Assembly (NCBI GenBank): GCA_965368585.1
Contig: CBDUNM010000044.1
Span: 1 to 30,744 of the forward strand
DNA length: 30,744 nucleotides
Direction of reading: 5' to 3'
Source: JARRQB01 sp965368585
GTDB taxonomy: Bacteria; Pseudomonadota; Gammaproteobacteria; Chromatiales; Chromatiaceae
The stretch's first letter is position 1. Each line of letters opens with the position of its first letter. Made by a program: the position numbers and the translations under genes. The notes under the pieces were generated by a model. The model made no database searches, was not told where the DNA came from, and saw only the letters and a program-made list of their open reading frames with translations. Positions 20,201-24,357 of this stretch are shown in pieces.

Positions 20201-22073
20201 CGGACACCGGGTTGCCCAAGGCGTCGAACTCCCGCGCGTAGACATCGTTGTCGGCGTTGGTCCAGCTCACCACAAAGTTGCCGGCCGCATCGGCCGACAC
20301 CGAGGGCGCGGATTCAGCCAGACCAAGCCCGGGCTCGTTCACCAGGAATTCACCACCGAGGGGATCGCCGTTCGCATCGTAGCGGCGGCCGTAGATGCCG
20401 TCGTTGTCGCCATCCTCTTGGTTACGGCTTTGCCAAACGACGATCAGCGAACCGTCATCGAGCAGCGCCACGTCGGAGTATTGTTGATCCTGGGTGTCGA
20501 ACTGATCGGCGATGAACTGCTTGTCCTGCGGCGTGCCGTCGGCGTCGAACACACGCACATAGACCGTCAGTTTGTTGCTGGCCAGATCCTTACCGGTCCA
20601 GGTGATAGCAAATGCACCCGAGGCATTGCTGTCGATCGATGGAAAGAGCTGCTTTTCCGGGGTGATGTTGTTGACCTGGATCTGGCCGCCCACCGTACCG
20701 CTCGCGGCGTCGAAGCGCTGCGCATAGATGCCTTCACGGCTGCCGTCCTGGTCCTTGCTGGTCCAGGTGACGACAAAGGACCCATCGTCGCGCAAGGTGA
20801 CCGCCGGGTCGGTCTGGTCATTGGTCATGTACGCCGTATTGACCCGCAATTCGCCCCAGTCGACACCGTCCTTGTCGACCAGCCGGGCATAGATCTCGGA
20901 CTTGTCCGAAGCCGGATCGGTGTCTTGGGTCTCCCAGACGATGACATAGGCGCCGTCGGCATTCATCGCCACGGCGGGCGCGGTTTGGGCGCCGTCGGTG
21001 ATGGCGGTGTTGGCCAGAAATTCGTCGGGTTGGCTCGGCAGAGGCAAGCCATCGGCACCGAACAGGCGGGCATAGATACCCTCATTAGCGCCGTCCTGGC
21101 CATCGCTCTCCCACACTACAATAAAGTTACCCGCGCCGTCGGAGGCGATCGCATTGGGCGTGGCATTAAGCGTCGACTGGTCCCAGACGAGTGGGTTCTC
21201 ATTGACCAGTCTCTCAATGCCTTCCGGGGTGGCCGCGAGCAGGCCATGCCAGGTCTCTCGAATTTGGGCGCTAACCACTTCGGTCGTCTCGATCTGTCCG
21301 GTCCGGTGCTCAAGCGCCCAATCACCGCCTTGTGTCGCATGGCCCGTCAGATCGGTCGAGGCCGCGACGTCGGCGCCGGTCAAGGCGCTTATCGCTTCGA
21401 CCAACGCCCTTCCCTGTTGATCGGCCACCAAATCACAGCCATAAATCAGCAAATCGGCCGCGTCGGTCAGACTCTCGCCCCATTGGTTGAGCTGCCGGGC
21501 AAAGCCGTCAAGGTTCTCACTCGTCAACCAGCTGCTGCCAAGTTGCAGCCCGTCTGATGACCCATGGGAGATGACATGCACCGCTGCGATGTCCCGATAC
21601 TGCGCGAGGACGTCACTAATCTGCGCGACACCGTCCCGGTCCGCTTCGATCAGATAGACCACGCTTCCGTTGGTGGCGCTGTTGACACACACCCGCTCAA
21701 AGATGTCCTGATAGTCGGGGACTCGCGTGTCCACGAACAGAATCTCGTTCGCGGCCGAAGCCTGCGATTCGACGGGCAAAAACCCAGTAAAATCTAGCTT
21801 GCCACTCGCATCGTCGCTGTTTCCGTCATGCAGGGATGCACGCGTTTCAAGCTGGTCCGAGGTCGTCACGACGACCTGAGACCCGATGGCAGTCGTCGAC
21901 GTCGTCAGACCGTTCAGATCCAACGGAGCATACTCCCAGGGCGCCTCTTCACGAACTCCGTCAGCCGCCGGGAGACCCACGAGCGCCAAGGCATCGGCCG
22001 ACAGAAGCATCCGCGGCTCCATGAGGTCGAACTGCATCAGGCTTTTGGCAAGAGGTCTCTTTCTGAAAGTCAT
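8286..22073 (-). CDS. Giant LEPR-XLL / DUF4347 multi-domain surface protein
   Basis: 4595 residues in one uninterrupted frame. In order: LEPR-XLL motif (~14-26); DUF4347 (~110-278); seven-fold propeller-like block 1 (289-674); cadherin-like units; block 2 (882-1268); cadherin-like units; block 3 (1675-2060); cadherin-like units; block 4 (2328-2701); further cadherin-like units; a lectin-like domain (~3084-3311); nine Ig-like QW(L/Y)R repeats (~3313-4147); two cadherin-like domains; an acidic linker; and a hydrophobic C-terminal segment (~4505-4551). The NDxP linkers and Asp-rich loops suggest calcium-stabilised extracellular domains. I infer a huge cell-surface adhesin or matrix protein. No type I secretion ABC, MFP or TolC genes are in the window, and no typical RTX nonapeptide block is seen. 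The ATG at 22073 lacks a strong ribosome binding site but gives the expected motif at the N-terminus. The hybrid kinase gene follows after 31 bases, so all three genes are probably co-transcribed. Confidence 0.95.
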   Translation of the reverse strand: MTFRKRPLAKSLMQFDLMEPRMLLSADALALVGLPAADGVREEAPWEYAPLDLNGLTTSTTAIGSQVVVTTSDQLETRASLHDGNSDDASGKLDFTGFLPVESQASAANEILFVDTRVPDYQDIFERVCVNSATNGSVVYLIEADRDGVAQISDVLAQYRDIAAVHVISHGSSDGLQLGSSWLTSENLDGFARQLNQWGESLTDAADLLIYGCDLVADQQGRALVEAISALTGADVAASTDLTGHATQGGDWALEHRTGQIETTEVVSAQIRETWHGLLAATPEGIERLVNENPLVWDQSTLNATPNAIASDGAGNFIVVWESDGQDGANEGIYARLFGADGLPLPSQPDEFLANTAITDGAQTAPAVAMNADGAYVIVWETQDTDPASDKSEIYARLVDKDGVDWGELRVNTAYMTNDQTDPAVTLRDDGSFVVTWTSKDQDGSREGIYAQRFDAASGTVGGQIQVNNITPEKQLFPSIDSNASGAFAITWTGKDLASNKLTVYVRVFDADGTPQDKQFIADQFDTQDQQYSDVALLDDGSLIVVWQSRNQEDGDNDGIYGRRYDANGDPLGGEFLVNEPGLGLAESAPSVSADAAGNFVVSWTNADNDVYAREFDALGNPVSASNVAVATAATDQFGAGVSMTGLGSYVIVYSGEDSAGAVDDQGVFAKRFQINDPPVVDLNGAGAGVDHGAAFVEDGGPVSVVDAAATITYGAGPNLQKLTVVLTNPLDGADEILSADTSDPSIDASITAIYSNDILTIEGSGTVPTADLAKVLRTVTYENTSQAPNTTDRVIRVLATDDSLLSGLSAYATVAVEALNDTPLITAPGAISTDEDTTLVFTGGGPHEVSIADDAGANDIEVRFDATNGTVTLTSRLGDEFRVNAATPTDQQFPAVAVAADGRYVVVWEQHNGLDEEDIYARTYAADGAAISGDILVNNDTNARQSSADVAIDANGNFVVVWEHDTENVNDKDDVYARTFDIDGVAYGNATRVNQQQDDVQLAPSVAMGPDGYFVVAWQSKTVADGMEINIRPFDIYMNELVGSDVLVNTTPASDQTSPDIAIKADGEFVVAWQSKDQDGSGEGIYLRRFDAAGDALDIGETLINATTTDDHQTAPSVAINDSGQAVVTWQSKGQDAPGDSEGIYAQRFDFDTASLVGGEIAVTTETDGHQKAPSVAIGANGNFVVTWQSPDQDNDDGKEGIFVQEFAADGSHLRLETLVNSYTLEEQTGPAIGMAGDSQYVVVWQSEDQDPDGSDGIYGQRFLQPGALEFSLGDGTDDVSSVFRGSITNINAALTELRFTPEADYFGPADLTITVDDLGNTGTGVAATDVHSVAITLDPVNDAPLLQIPAGTQRVAETVPFVFNAFNGAPIALSDADADAGAPPDIELTLSVTHGILTADVAGSGVAVTAGANDSTSMTIRGTQAELNAAIDGLVYTPTTAYLGPDSLNLSVDDQNNFGSGGAQVTAEAIAIDVFDYNVPPVNNFPGTVVAVEDTMFTFAGVNKLEVIDNDATATDDIDVTLTVTHGLLSLPSDPGINVTPGWNTGVSTLALEGDKDLVNAALDGLRFTPDAHFAGTATLQMTTGDQGNSGIDGVKTDQDIITIQVTPDASNDAPTITDPGTIDTTEETPFVLNSVSGNAIQINDDANDQPIRVKVTAADGTVSLSTTVGTQFLANSNTADQQTDVAAAMTPDGSFILVWASNNQDDDGYGIFAQRYDADGNVLDAEFKVNTVFHKHQTDPAVAVADDGSFVVVWVSEDQDGNNKGIFGQRFDASGTRTGAEFQVNTYYNKAQIAPDIATDATGRFVVVWASDDQDGNDYGVYGQVFDAVGAKVGGEFLVNLTTARHQHAPSVAMDQDGDFVVAWQSENAGDNKWDILARRFDANGAAKDVAEIQVSSVSDETQLAPDVAMDNAGDFVVVWQSKDLDYPDGDYGIFHRAFDADGTPRTAKQVLVNTQVVDHQQAPVVAMDGDGDYIVAWQGEKQDDPDHKFGVFAQRYTNDGSELGREFRANTTTVKNQRTPALAAGDDGRFIVAWESDGEDGSGYGIYGQLYKDVAGLTLLQGDGSDDAVVEFEAPLDDVNNVLDGLVFTPAVDFDGATTLTVEIDDLGNSGGPAQTNSAVIAVNVSPVNDAPAFVLPDPQRAYEDVPLVFSTANGNAVSVTDADAGGASITVYLTAYGGKLSLSGTAGLSFLDGGGADDDSMRFSGGLSDINNALQGLVFRASAGFAGAGSIQIGADDGGNDGVGGALTNAGAIVINVESDLVNDAPEVVVPGPQQTAKNVALRLSDLDGNPILIEDDALDSDVRVQLTAVNGTITLSDSLGPETLVNTHVDDEQRFSSIASTPSGNHIVVWQSKDQDAPETEGIYAQRFNPDDRSVGFEFQVNQFTSGNQTAPVVAAAPNGEFAVAWISVGQDGNGEGVFARKFDAYGNPVSDELLVNTSIIGNQTAPAIAMAGNGEFVVVWEGPGDSVDLFLQRFDRNGVAIGDETLVTTTLAGDQELAGVAMDGAGNLVVAWQDADSNGLGIFAQRFDATGAPVGVSGFPVNTAEENGAQELAAVAMNASGQFVIVWQGADADNTGIHASLYASNGSPVSEDFIVNDDEADDQIAPSVAIADDGSFVVAWQCTDAAGQGVYARHFDAAGEPLGGDMAVNQTTVSDQTSPDIAIDASGMPIVTWTSADQDGDKEGVYVQRLLSAGAITWHAGTGDNDAFVDVEGTPEQINGLLNGLVFTPSTNFTGEARLDITVNDQGNSGSGGALITNDSAIIMVDFPQLDLDGDDSSGADGVVYQAYFTPGGSEIAVLDSDFVIATPESDLEWVTLTLTNRPDGAAEWLSVDTSGFLNISDDWDNPPGSNELRISGRDIIANYETVLASVRYHNIALTPDESARQITVQYEDRNGDLSNTAVTTVLIDKQPPVISLSGELDYTEADPAGLIVGSVTIADTDTDYFDGGTLTVDMASSGSLDDRLAIEGQAGGIGEITLSGNEISYNFGGGTGTRIIGTLATAGPYDGLTPIVVNLTSDADTTSVEALIKRVSYENVSDNPATNLRAVRFVLEDGEGGRSETASAIVRVGNLPAVIAAAFESFEYSIGGLAGANGGAGWSGAWQDGIGIDGDGEVAGASVADASGLLYAAGGHGVLVDGVSDPVSYRNLSESLGADGTSVWVGFVLRPDSPASFADDNYGGLVLGGDPEDGTGGLFIGHHWGNVGLDTAGNGAGNFAAGVSAAEDVPLFLTARIDFRPGNDVITLYVNPIPGVAPGASFDPDRVAVKTDLDLGTFNQVALIAGQAAQQSFDEIRIGDSYGNVAPIIAPNSDPVGVPVITGAVAEDQLLSADTSGISDADGLGAFAYQWLRNGFVIAGATSDTYTLGDADVGTLISVEVSYTDAKSMPEGPLTSAQTAAVTNVNDAGSVGVDDTAPAQNQLLTASVSDDDGVSGVINFQWYRDSSAIDGATASTYTTTQADVGAVLTVSADYTDDESSVESLISAGTSAVTNVNDPGSVSIDDTAPAQNQLLTASVSDPDGAGGAIGFQWYRDGAPIGGATASTYTTNQSDVGAVLTVSADYTDDESTVESLISAGTSAVTNVNDAGTVSIDDTTPAQGQLLTASVSDADGASGAISYQWYRDGAPIGGATASTYTTTQADVGAVLSVSADYTDDGLTVESLASADTSAVTNVNDTPVGLPTISGTVVEDQILTTDTSSISDADGLGAFGYQWLRNGSVIGGATGTTYTLGDADVGGLISLEVSYTDGGGLVETVTSAQTTTVVSVNDDPTGIPLIVGVAKQGQVLMADSTPVSDPDGLGAFSFQWLRNGGAIGGATSSGYTLVSSDMGTLISVELRYTDGQGTSELITSEQAGPVGPPNIAPVGVPTISGTAAEDQVLAADASGINDADGLGVFSYQWLRNGSVIGGAVGATYLLGDADVGGLISTEVSYTDGGGVVETVTSAQTVAVTNVNDTPSGLPTVSGTVTEDQILIADTSGISDADGLGAFSYQWLRDGGVIVGATGATFTLGNADVGGQISVEVSYTDGGGLIETVTSAQTTAVTNVNDTPGGLPAVRGTVAENQILSADTSGISDDDGLGAFSYQWLRNGSAISGATGATYTLGDADVGGLISVEVRYTDGGGQVETLTSARTAAVNDINDTAPMIGSGQSFSVAEDAVNGTSIGTVAASDIDTVGTLGGWHIVSGNAAGVFTIDPSSGEIAVANNTNLNYETVADYTLGVQVGDGVNTSATETVTIAVSDRNEAPSGLALSRAWMVDGTDTTGGHHIGDLDASDEDAGATATYHVIGGADAARFSVIGDQLRIDAGIVEAAEQASYDVVIRVVDNDGLTLDVPLKILVLVDSAFDDLAGPPFTLSPSTLPVLELVNLSLPDAPPPSPDVPADADGDDTPTSAEHAATVEASIDDLQDTSAGATGEMLAATNNDNDAKPEAAADDMAALRGIILNITESKIVPLDALVAAQQSGGLTDAQLESKTVAQMRGVLDDLRADIELQKRFDTAVVGSVVATSGGLSVGYVVWLIRGGVLASTALSSLPAWSFLDPVPVLARVERNEEDDESLDSIIQRNEEQAAIPSQQGSSPAARTADSGIEK
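8421..8561 (-). other. C-terminal membrane segment of the giant protein
   Basis: Residues 4505-4551 include a hydrophobic stretch (LSVGYVVWLIRGGVLAST) and the motif LPAWSFLDPVPVLA, then a ~44-residue charged tail. This pattern recurs in LEPR-XLL proteins in my recollection. It suggests that the C-terminus is retained in the membrane rather than secreted as in RTX adhesins. Confidence 0.7.
9050..9630 (-). other. Two C-terminal cadherin-like domains of the giant protein
   Basis: The first reads FSVAEDAVNGTSIGTVAASD, then FTIDPSSGEIAV and YTLGVQVGDGVNTS, the standard bacterial cadherin pattern with calcium-binding acidic residues. The second (GLALSRAWMVDGTD onward, with DLDASDEDAGATATYHVIGG) is more diverged. 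Confidence 0.85.
9631..12138 (-). repeat. Nine Ig-like QW(L/Y)R repeats
   Basis: Residues ~3313-4147 contain nine ~92-residue repeats. Six are of one type (ISDADGLGAF, YQWLRNG, TYTLGDADVG, VSYTDGGG). Three adjacent copies, numbers 2-4, are of a second type (FQWYRDGAPIGGATAS, TTTQADVGAVLTVSADYTDD). They are joined by (T/N)NVNDTP linkers. The similarity between copies shows expansion by duplication. Confidence 0.93.
12141..12824 (-). other. Lectin-like (concanavalin/LamG-type) domain of the giant protein
   Basis: Residues ~3084-3311 start with AAFESFEYSIGGLAGANGG and GWSGAWQ and end in FDEIRIGDSYGNVAP. This pattern is typical of jelly-roll carbohydrate-binding modules in PEP-CTERM and surface proteins. 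It would offer sugar binding. Assignment is from pattern recognition only. Confidence 0.65.
13971..15092 (-). repeat. Propeller-like block 4 (7 repeats)
   Basis: Residues 2328-2701 hold seven repeats. The block is slightly shorter than the other three (374 against 386-387 residues) because several acidic loops are reduced. It is inserted between TITLSDSLGP and ITWHAGTGDND of a cadherin-like host domain. Confidence 0.85.
15894..17051 (-). repeat. Propeller-like block 3 (7 repeats)
   Basis: Residues 1675-2060 hold seven repeats and give the cleanest consensus, such as VNT...HQTDPAVAVADDGSF followed by VVVWVSEDQDG. It is inserted in a cadherin-like domain between TVSLSTTVGTQ and LTLLQGDGSDD. 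Confidence 0.87.
18271..19430 (-). repeat. Propeller-like block 2 (7 repeats)
   Basis: Residues 882-1268 hold seven repeats of the same kind. The block interrupts a cadherin-like domain: the strand TVTLTSRLGDE precedes it, and ALEFSLGDGTDD plus INAALTELRFTPEADY follow it. Confidence 0.85.
20052..21209 (-). repeat. Propeller-like block 1 (7 repeats)
   Basis: Residues 289-674 contain seven ~55-residue repeats of the form (L/V)VN...Q..P.VA...DG.FVV.W.S.DQDG..GIYAQRFD..G. This block follows DUF4347 directly and, unlike the other three, is not embedded in a cadherin-like domain. Repeats 4 and 6-7 are the most diverged. Confidence 0.85.
21240..21746 (-). other. DUF4347 domain of the giant protein
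   Basis: Residues ~110-278 match the DUF4347 pattern: ILFVDTRV at the start, HVISHGSSDGLQLG at 166-179, LLIYGCDLVADQQG at 208-221, GADVAAS and GGDWALE near the end. The histidine of ISHG (H170) and the cysteine of YGC (C213) are spaced like the His-Cys pair of caspase/CHAT-like (clan CD) peptidases. Whether the domain is catalytic is an inference. Confidence 0.85.
21984..22073 (-). other. LEPR-XLL N-terminal motif of the giant protein
   Basis: Residues 14-26 read QFDLMEPRMLLSA, a variant of the LEPR-XLL motif found at the very N-terminus of very large repetitive bacterial proteins, here with M for the first L. It is basic before the motif (FRKRPLAK) and lacks a normal long hydrophobic signal core. 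Its function is not established; a dedicated export or sorting signal is a common guess. Confidence 0.85.
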
Positions 22074-22544
22074 GGATACATCGTTAGCGGATAGGGGTTG
22101 CGCCGAAGGCCAGGAAAAGCAAACGCGCTAGCGTGAAGCTATTTGCAAAACACCGCTGCGTTACCGTCTGCACTGTCGCCCTCGTCGCTAAGGCTAGGTA
22201 TCGGATTGGCCGACGAATTCTGAACAAGCAAGTCCGTCAGTTCAGCATAAAAACTGGCCACGTCTCCCGCTTTGGATTATCTCGCGGGGTGCGAGCGACG
22301 CGTCGCATCCGAAAGGTGCGCGGGACACACCCTGCCCATGGAATGCCTCACTCCGAGCAAAGGCTCAAAGAAGTTTCCTTCCTCGAGTTAGGGTGATTTA
22401 CTTTCGGCCTGCCCAGCGGCTGACTTAGTCCGCTGATTGGCCATTCGGCTGGATTGCAGCGCGGAGCGGCCTTGGTGCACGGCTCCGCCCAGGGTCGGCG
22501 TTCCGCTACGATATCGTGTTGTTTTCAAAGGCGTTGGGCATGAC
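22074..22544. other. Upstream region of the giant-protein operon
   Basis: About 470 bases without a convincing gene separate the operon start from the IS5 remnant. The frame at 22133-22396 on the plus strand lacks a ribosome binding site and has chance composition. The operon promoter should lie here. I cannot fix -35/-10 boxes. Inverted repeats occur at 22220-22245 and 22414-22435 (cagcgg...ccgctg). Confidence 0.5.
22220..22245. promoter_or_regulatory. Inverted repeat, possible operator
   Basis: ctgaac and gttcag form a perfect 6-base inverted repeat with a 14-base spacer, about 150-170 bases upstream of the giant gene's ATG. Position and symmetry fit a dimeric regulator site, but short inverted repeats also arise by chance. 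Confidence 0.22.
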
Positions 22545-23093
22545 ATGGGGCATCGATACCCGAAACGCAGCCAGCTGAAGTACACAAAACAGCGCTGCCG
22601 CGTCAGAAACTGGCCTGAGTACGAAGCTGGTCTCCGAAAGCGGGGCGATTTGACGCCGTGGTTTTCCGCGTAGGCCATCGCGGCATGGCGGGCACCGACA
22701 GGTAATAAACCGGGTGGGCAGGCCTTTTACTCGGACCTCGCCATCGAAGTTGGATCGACGGTGCGTCGCCGGTACGGGTTGTCACTAAGTCAGACAGAGG
22801 GCTTCCTGCAGTTGCTATCCACTTTATTGGACCGAGGCCTTCGCATCCCCGATCACTCTACCTTGCCTCGGCGATCCAACGATCTCAACGTACGGATCCC
22901 TGTGTCGACGAACGATGGGCGGCGCGACATTATGATTGACAGTATGGGCTTGCGTGTCCACGGCGGTAACGTCCCAGGCACCAGTCCACCCAGGCGAAGA
23001 GCGTGGCGAAAGCCACACATCGTTGTCAATGCCGACACCGGTGACGTGCTTGCATCTTCGCTGACATCGCATCGCGTACGCGATGCGGCGCAA
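22545..23093 (+). pseudogene. IS5-family transposase remnant
   Basis: From the ATG at 22545 the frame encodes the N-terminus of an IS5-family (IS903-like) transposase: RSQLKYTKQRCRVRNWPEYE, then RRGDLTPWF-like sequence. It is interrupted by an in-frame TAG at 22671-22673. The same frame then continues (AIAAWRAPTG, LSLSQTEGFLQLL, IPDHSTLPRRS, IMIDSMGLRVHG, RRAWRKPHIVVNADTGD) to about residue 183, keeping the first catalytic Asp (IDSMGL). Past about 23093 the sequence turns into the dispersed repeat, so the C-terminal third with the remaining catalytic residues is gone. Normal length is about 310-340 residues. Terminal inverted repeats were not found. Confidence 0.85.
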
Positions 23094-23099
23094 GTCCTG

Positions 23100-23293
23100 T
23101 TCGGGGCGCATTCTCGAAAGGACAGTTTGTCCCCCGTCCCCGACCTGTCCGGGCCCTCGCTGGTCCAGGCACGGTGGGACTTGCCCTGCACTCAAGCCAT
23201 GGCTGCGGCCATGGTTTTCCCTCAGGGGCGGCATCCCAACGCACCTGGCCGGCGCGATCATCCCGGATACCGGTGCAACATGCAGGTTAGCTG
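23100..23293 (-). repeat. Dispersed repeat, copy B
   Basis: The reverse complement matches copy A at 69-190. Copy B is longer and includes an extra ~65 bases with the palindrome ccatggctgcggccatgg, and ggacagtttgtcc forms a small hairpin. It abuts the IS5 remnant directly and so appears to have replaced the transposase 3' end. Confidence 0.7.
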
Positions 23294-23388
23294 CCCCGCG
23301 AAGCGGGCGAGTATCAGGAATGATACGAGCAATGCGCGCGAGGTAGACTCTGGGCTCAGGCACCAGTGCGGCCTGCCGGGCAATGACG

Positions 23389-23408
23389 AATCGGCAAAAT
23401 AGCCGATT
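23389..23408. other. Perfect 7-bp stem-loop
   Basis: aatcggc and gccgatt enclose a 6-base A-rich loop. There is no T-run on either side beyond three bases. It could be a weak terminator or part of the repeat. Bases 23294-23456 otherwise hold nothing I recognise. Confidence 0.3.
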
Positions 23409-23456
23409 TGCACGACCGCAGGTCGCCCAAAGGGCAAAGACCACGGACGGACTTTG

Positions 23457-23524
23457 TAAAATCGCTCCCGGCGATCTTGTCCAACGGCTGTCGCCTTGAG
23501 GTGCGATTCACGTCGCGCTCAAGG
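23457..23524 (-). terminator. Possible terminator of the cytochrome operon
   Basis: Read on the minus strand, directly after the diheme cytochrome stop there is a stem of ccttgag/ctcaagg (23494-23524), and then a shorter hairpin atcgc/gcgat followed by TTTT (23457-23475). The second has the shape of an intrinsic terminator but a weak stem. Confidence 0.38.
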
Positions 23525-23532
23525 TAAGCCGG

Positions 23533-24357
23533 TCAAGGACCAGGCAGCGCGGACACCGATTTCAGGTAAGCGACCATGGCCCCGCGATCCGCTTTGGTGA
23601 GCTTGGACGTTGCATTGTCGATAACTTCGGTCATCAGGCCACCCGCGTAGTCGCCATTCGGCAGTTCACCGGATTCGAGAAAGTAATCCAGGTCGTCGGC
23701 GTCCCATTTACCGATGCCATCGGTGCGATCGGGGGTGATGTTAGGCACTTTTTTACCCTCCGGGCCGTCGACGCTACCGGCCAAGTAACGACTATAATCG
23801 GTCGCGCCCAAGCGGTCTCTCGGCGTGTGGCATTCACCGCAGTGTCCCAAGGCATCGACCAGGTACCGGCCGCGGGCGAGTACCGGATCTGTTGGACGCG
23901 GTGGCGGCATTTCCAGAATCCACCATTGCCAAAGCCGCATCATCCAGCGGCTCAGCCACCAAGGCAGGTCGTGTTCCCGGTTTTTCTTTTGTACCGGTGG
24001 TTGCGTAATCAAAAAGTCGAAAATCTTTTTCGCATCTTCTTCGGTCATTAGCCGGTACGAGGGATACGGAAAGACGGGGAAGTAGGCGCTACCATCCGGT
24101 GCCTGACCGTGGCGTACTGCAGCAACAAATTCTGTCGAGGACCATGCACCGACACCGGTTTTTGGGTCAGGCGTTATATTGGGTGAGTAAAAGGTGCCAT
24201 AAGGCGTCTCAAAAGCACGGCCACCGGCCAGTGGATCGCCATCTTCCGTGGTATGGCAGGCCAAGCATCCAGCAATACTAAACAGGTATTCACCGTCAGA
24301 GCAGAACGCCGTTGCCGACCATAAAAGGCAGGCAACGGCGAACTGTCGAGTCATCAT
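23533..24357 (-). CDS. Diheme c-type cytochrome
   Basis: 274 residues with two heme-binding motifs, CLACH at 31-35 and CGECH at 173-177, each in a cytochrome c domain of about 100 residues. Candidate distal methionine ligands are M104 (YRLMTEEDA) and M242 (GGLMTEV). A short hydrophobic N-terminus (about 5-19) is a signal peptide, so the protein acts in the periplasm. Between the domains lies a tryptophan-rich stretch (LPWWLSRWMMRLWQWW at 131-146) that may sit in the membrane interface or contact a partner. The ATG overlaps the upstream cytochrome c' stop as ATGA, so the two genes are translationally coupled. Similar proteins act as electron carriers for dehydrogenases or oxidases; the actual partner is not in the window. 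Confidence 0.9.
   Translation of the reverse strand: MMTRQFAVACLLWSATAFCSDGEYLFSIAGCLACHTTEDGDPLAGGRAFETPYGTFYSPNITPDPKTGVGAWSSTEFVAAVRHGQAPDGSAYFPVFPYPSYRLMTEEDAKKIFDFLITQPPVQKKNREHDLPWWLSRWMMRLWQWWILEMPPPRPTDPVLARGRYLVDALGHCGECHTPRDRLGATDYSRYLAGSVDGPEGKKVPNITPDRTDGIGKWDADDLDYFLESGELPNGDYAGGLMTEVIDNATSKLTKADRGAMVAYLKSVSALPGP

Noticed and set aside
17349..21557. A 1402-codon open frame on the plus strand opposite the giant gene
   Set aside because: It lies wholly antisense to the repeats of the giant protein. Its length follows from the repetitive GC-rich codon pattern, its translation is arginine/valine/glycine-rich without motifs, and the minus-strand frame has clear domains.
8286..22073. 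CRISPR-like periodicity
   Set aside because: The repetition has units of ~165 or ~277 bases, is imperfect and fully coding. There are no short identical repeats with unique spacers.
22133..22396. 87-codon plus-strand frame upstream of the giant operon
   Set aside because: No ribosome binding site, no motif, and basic chance-like composition. It lies in the region expected to hold the divergent promoter.
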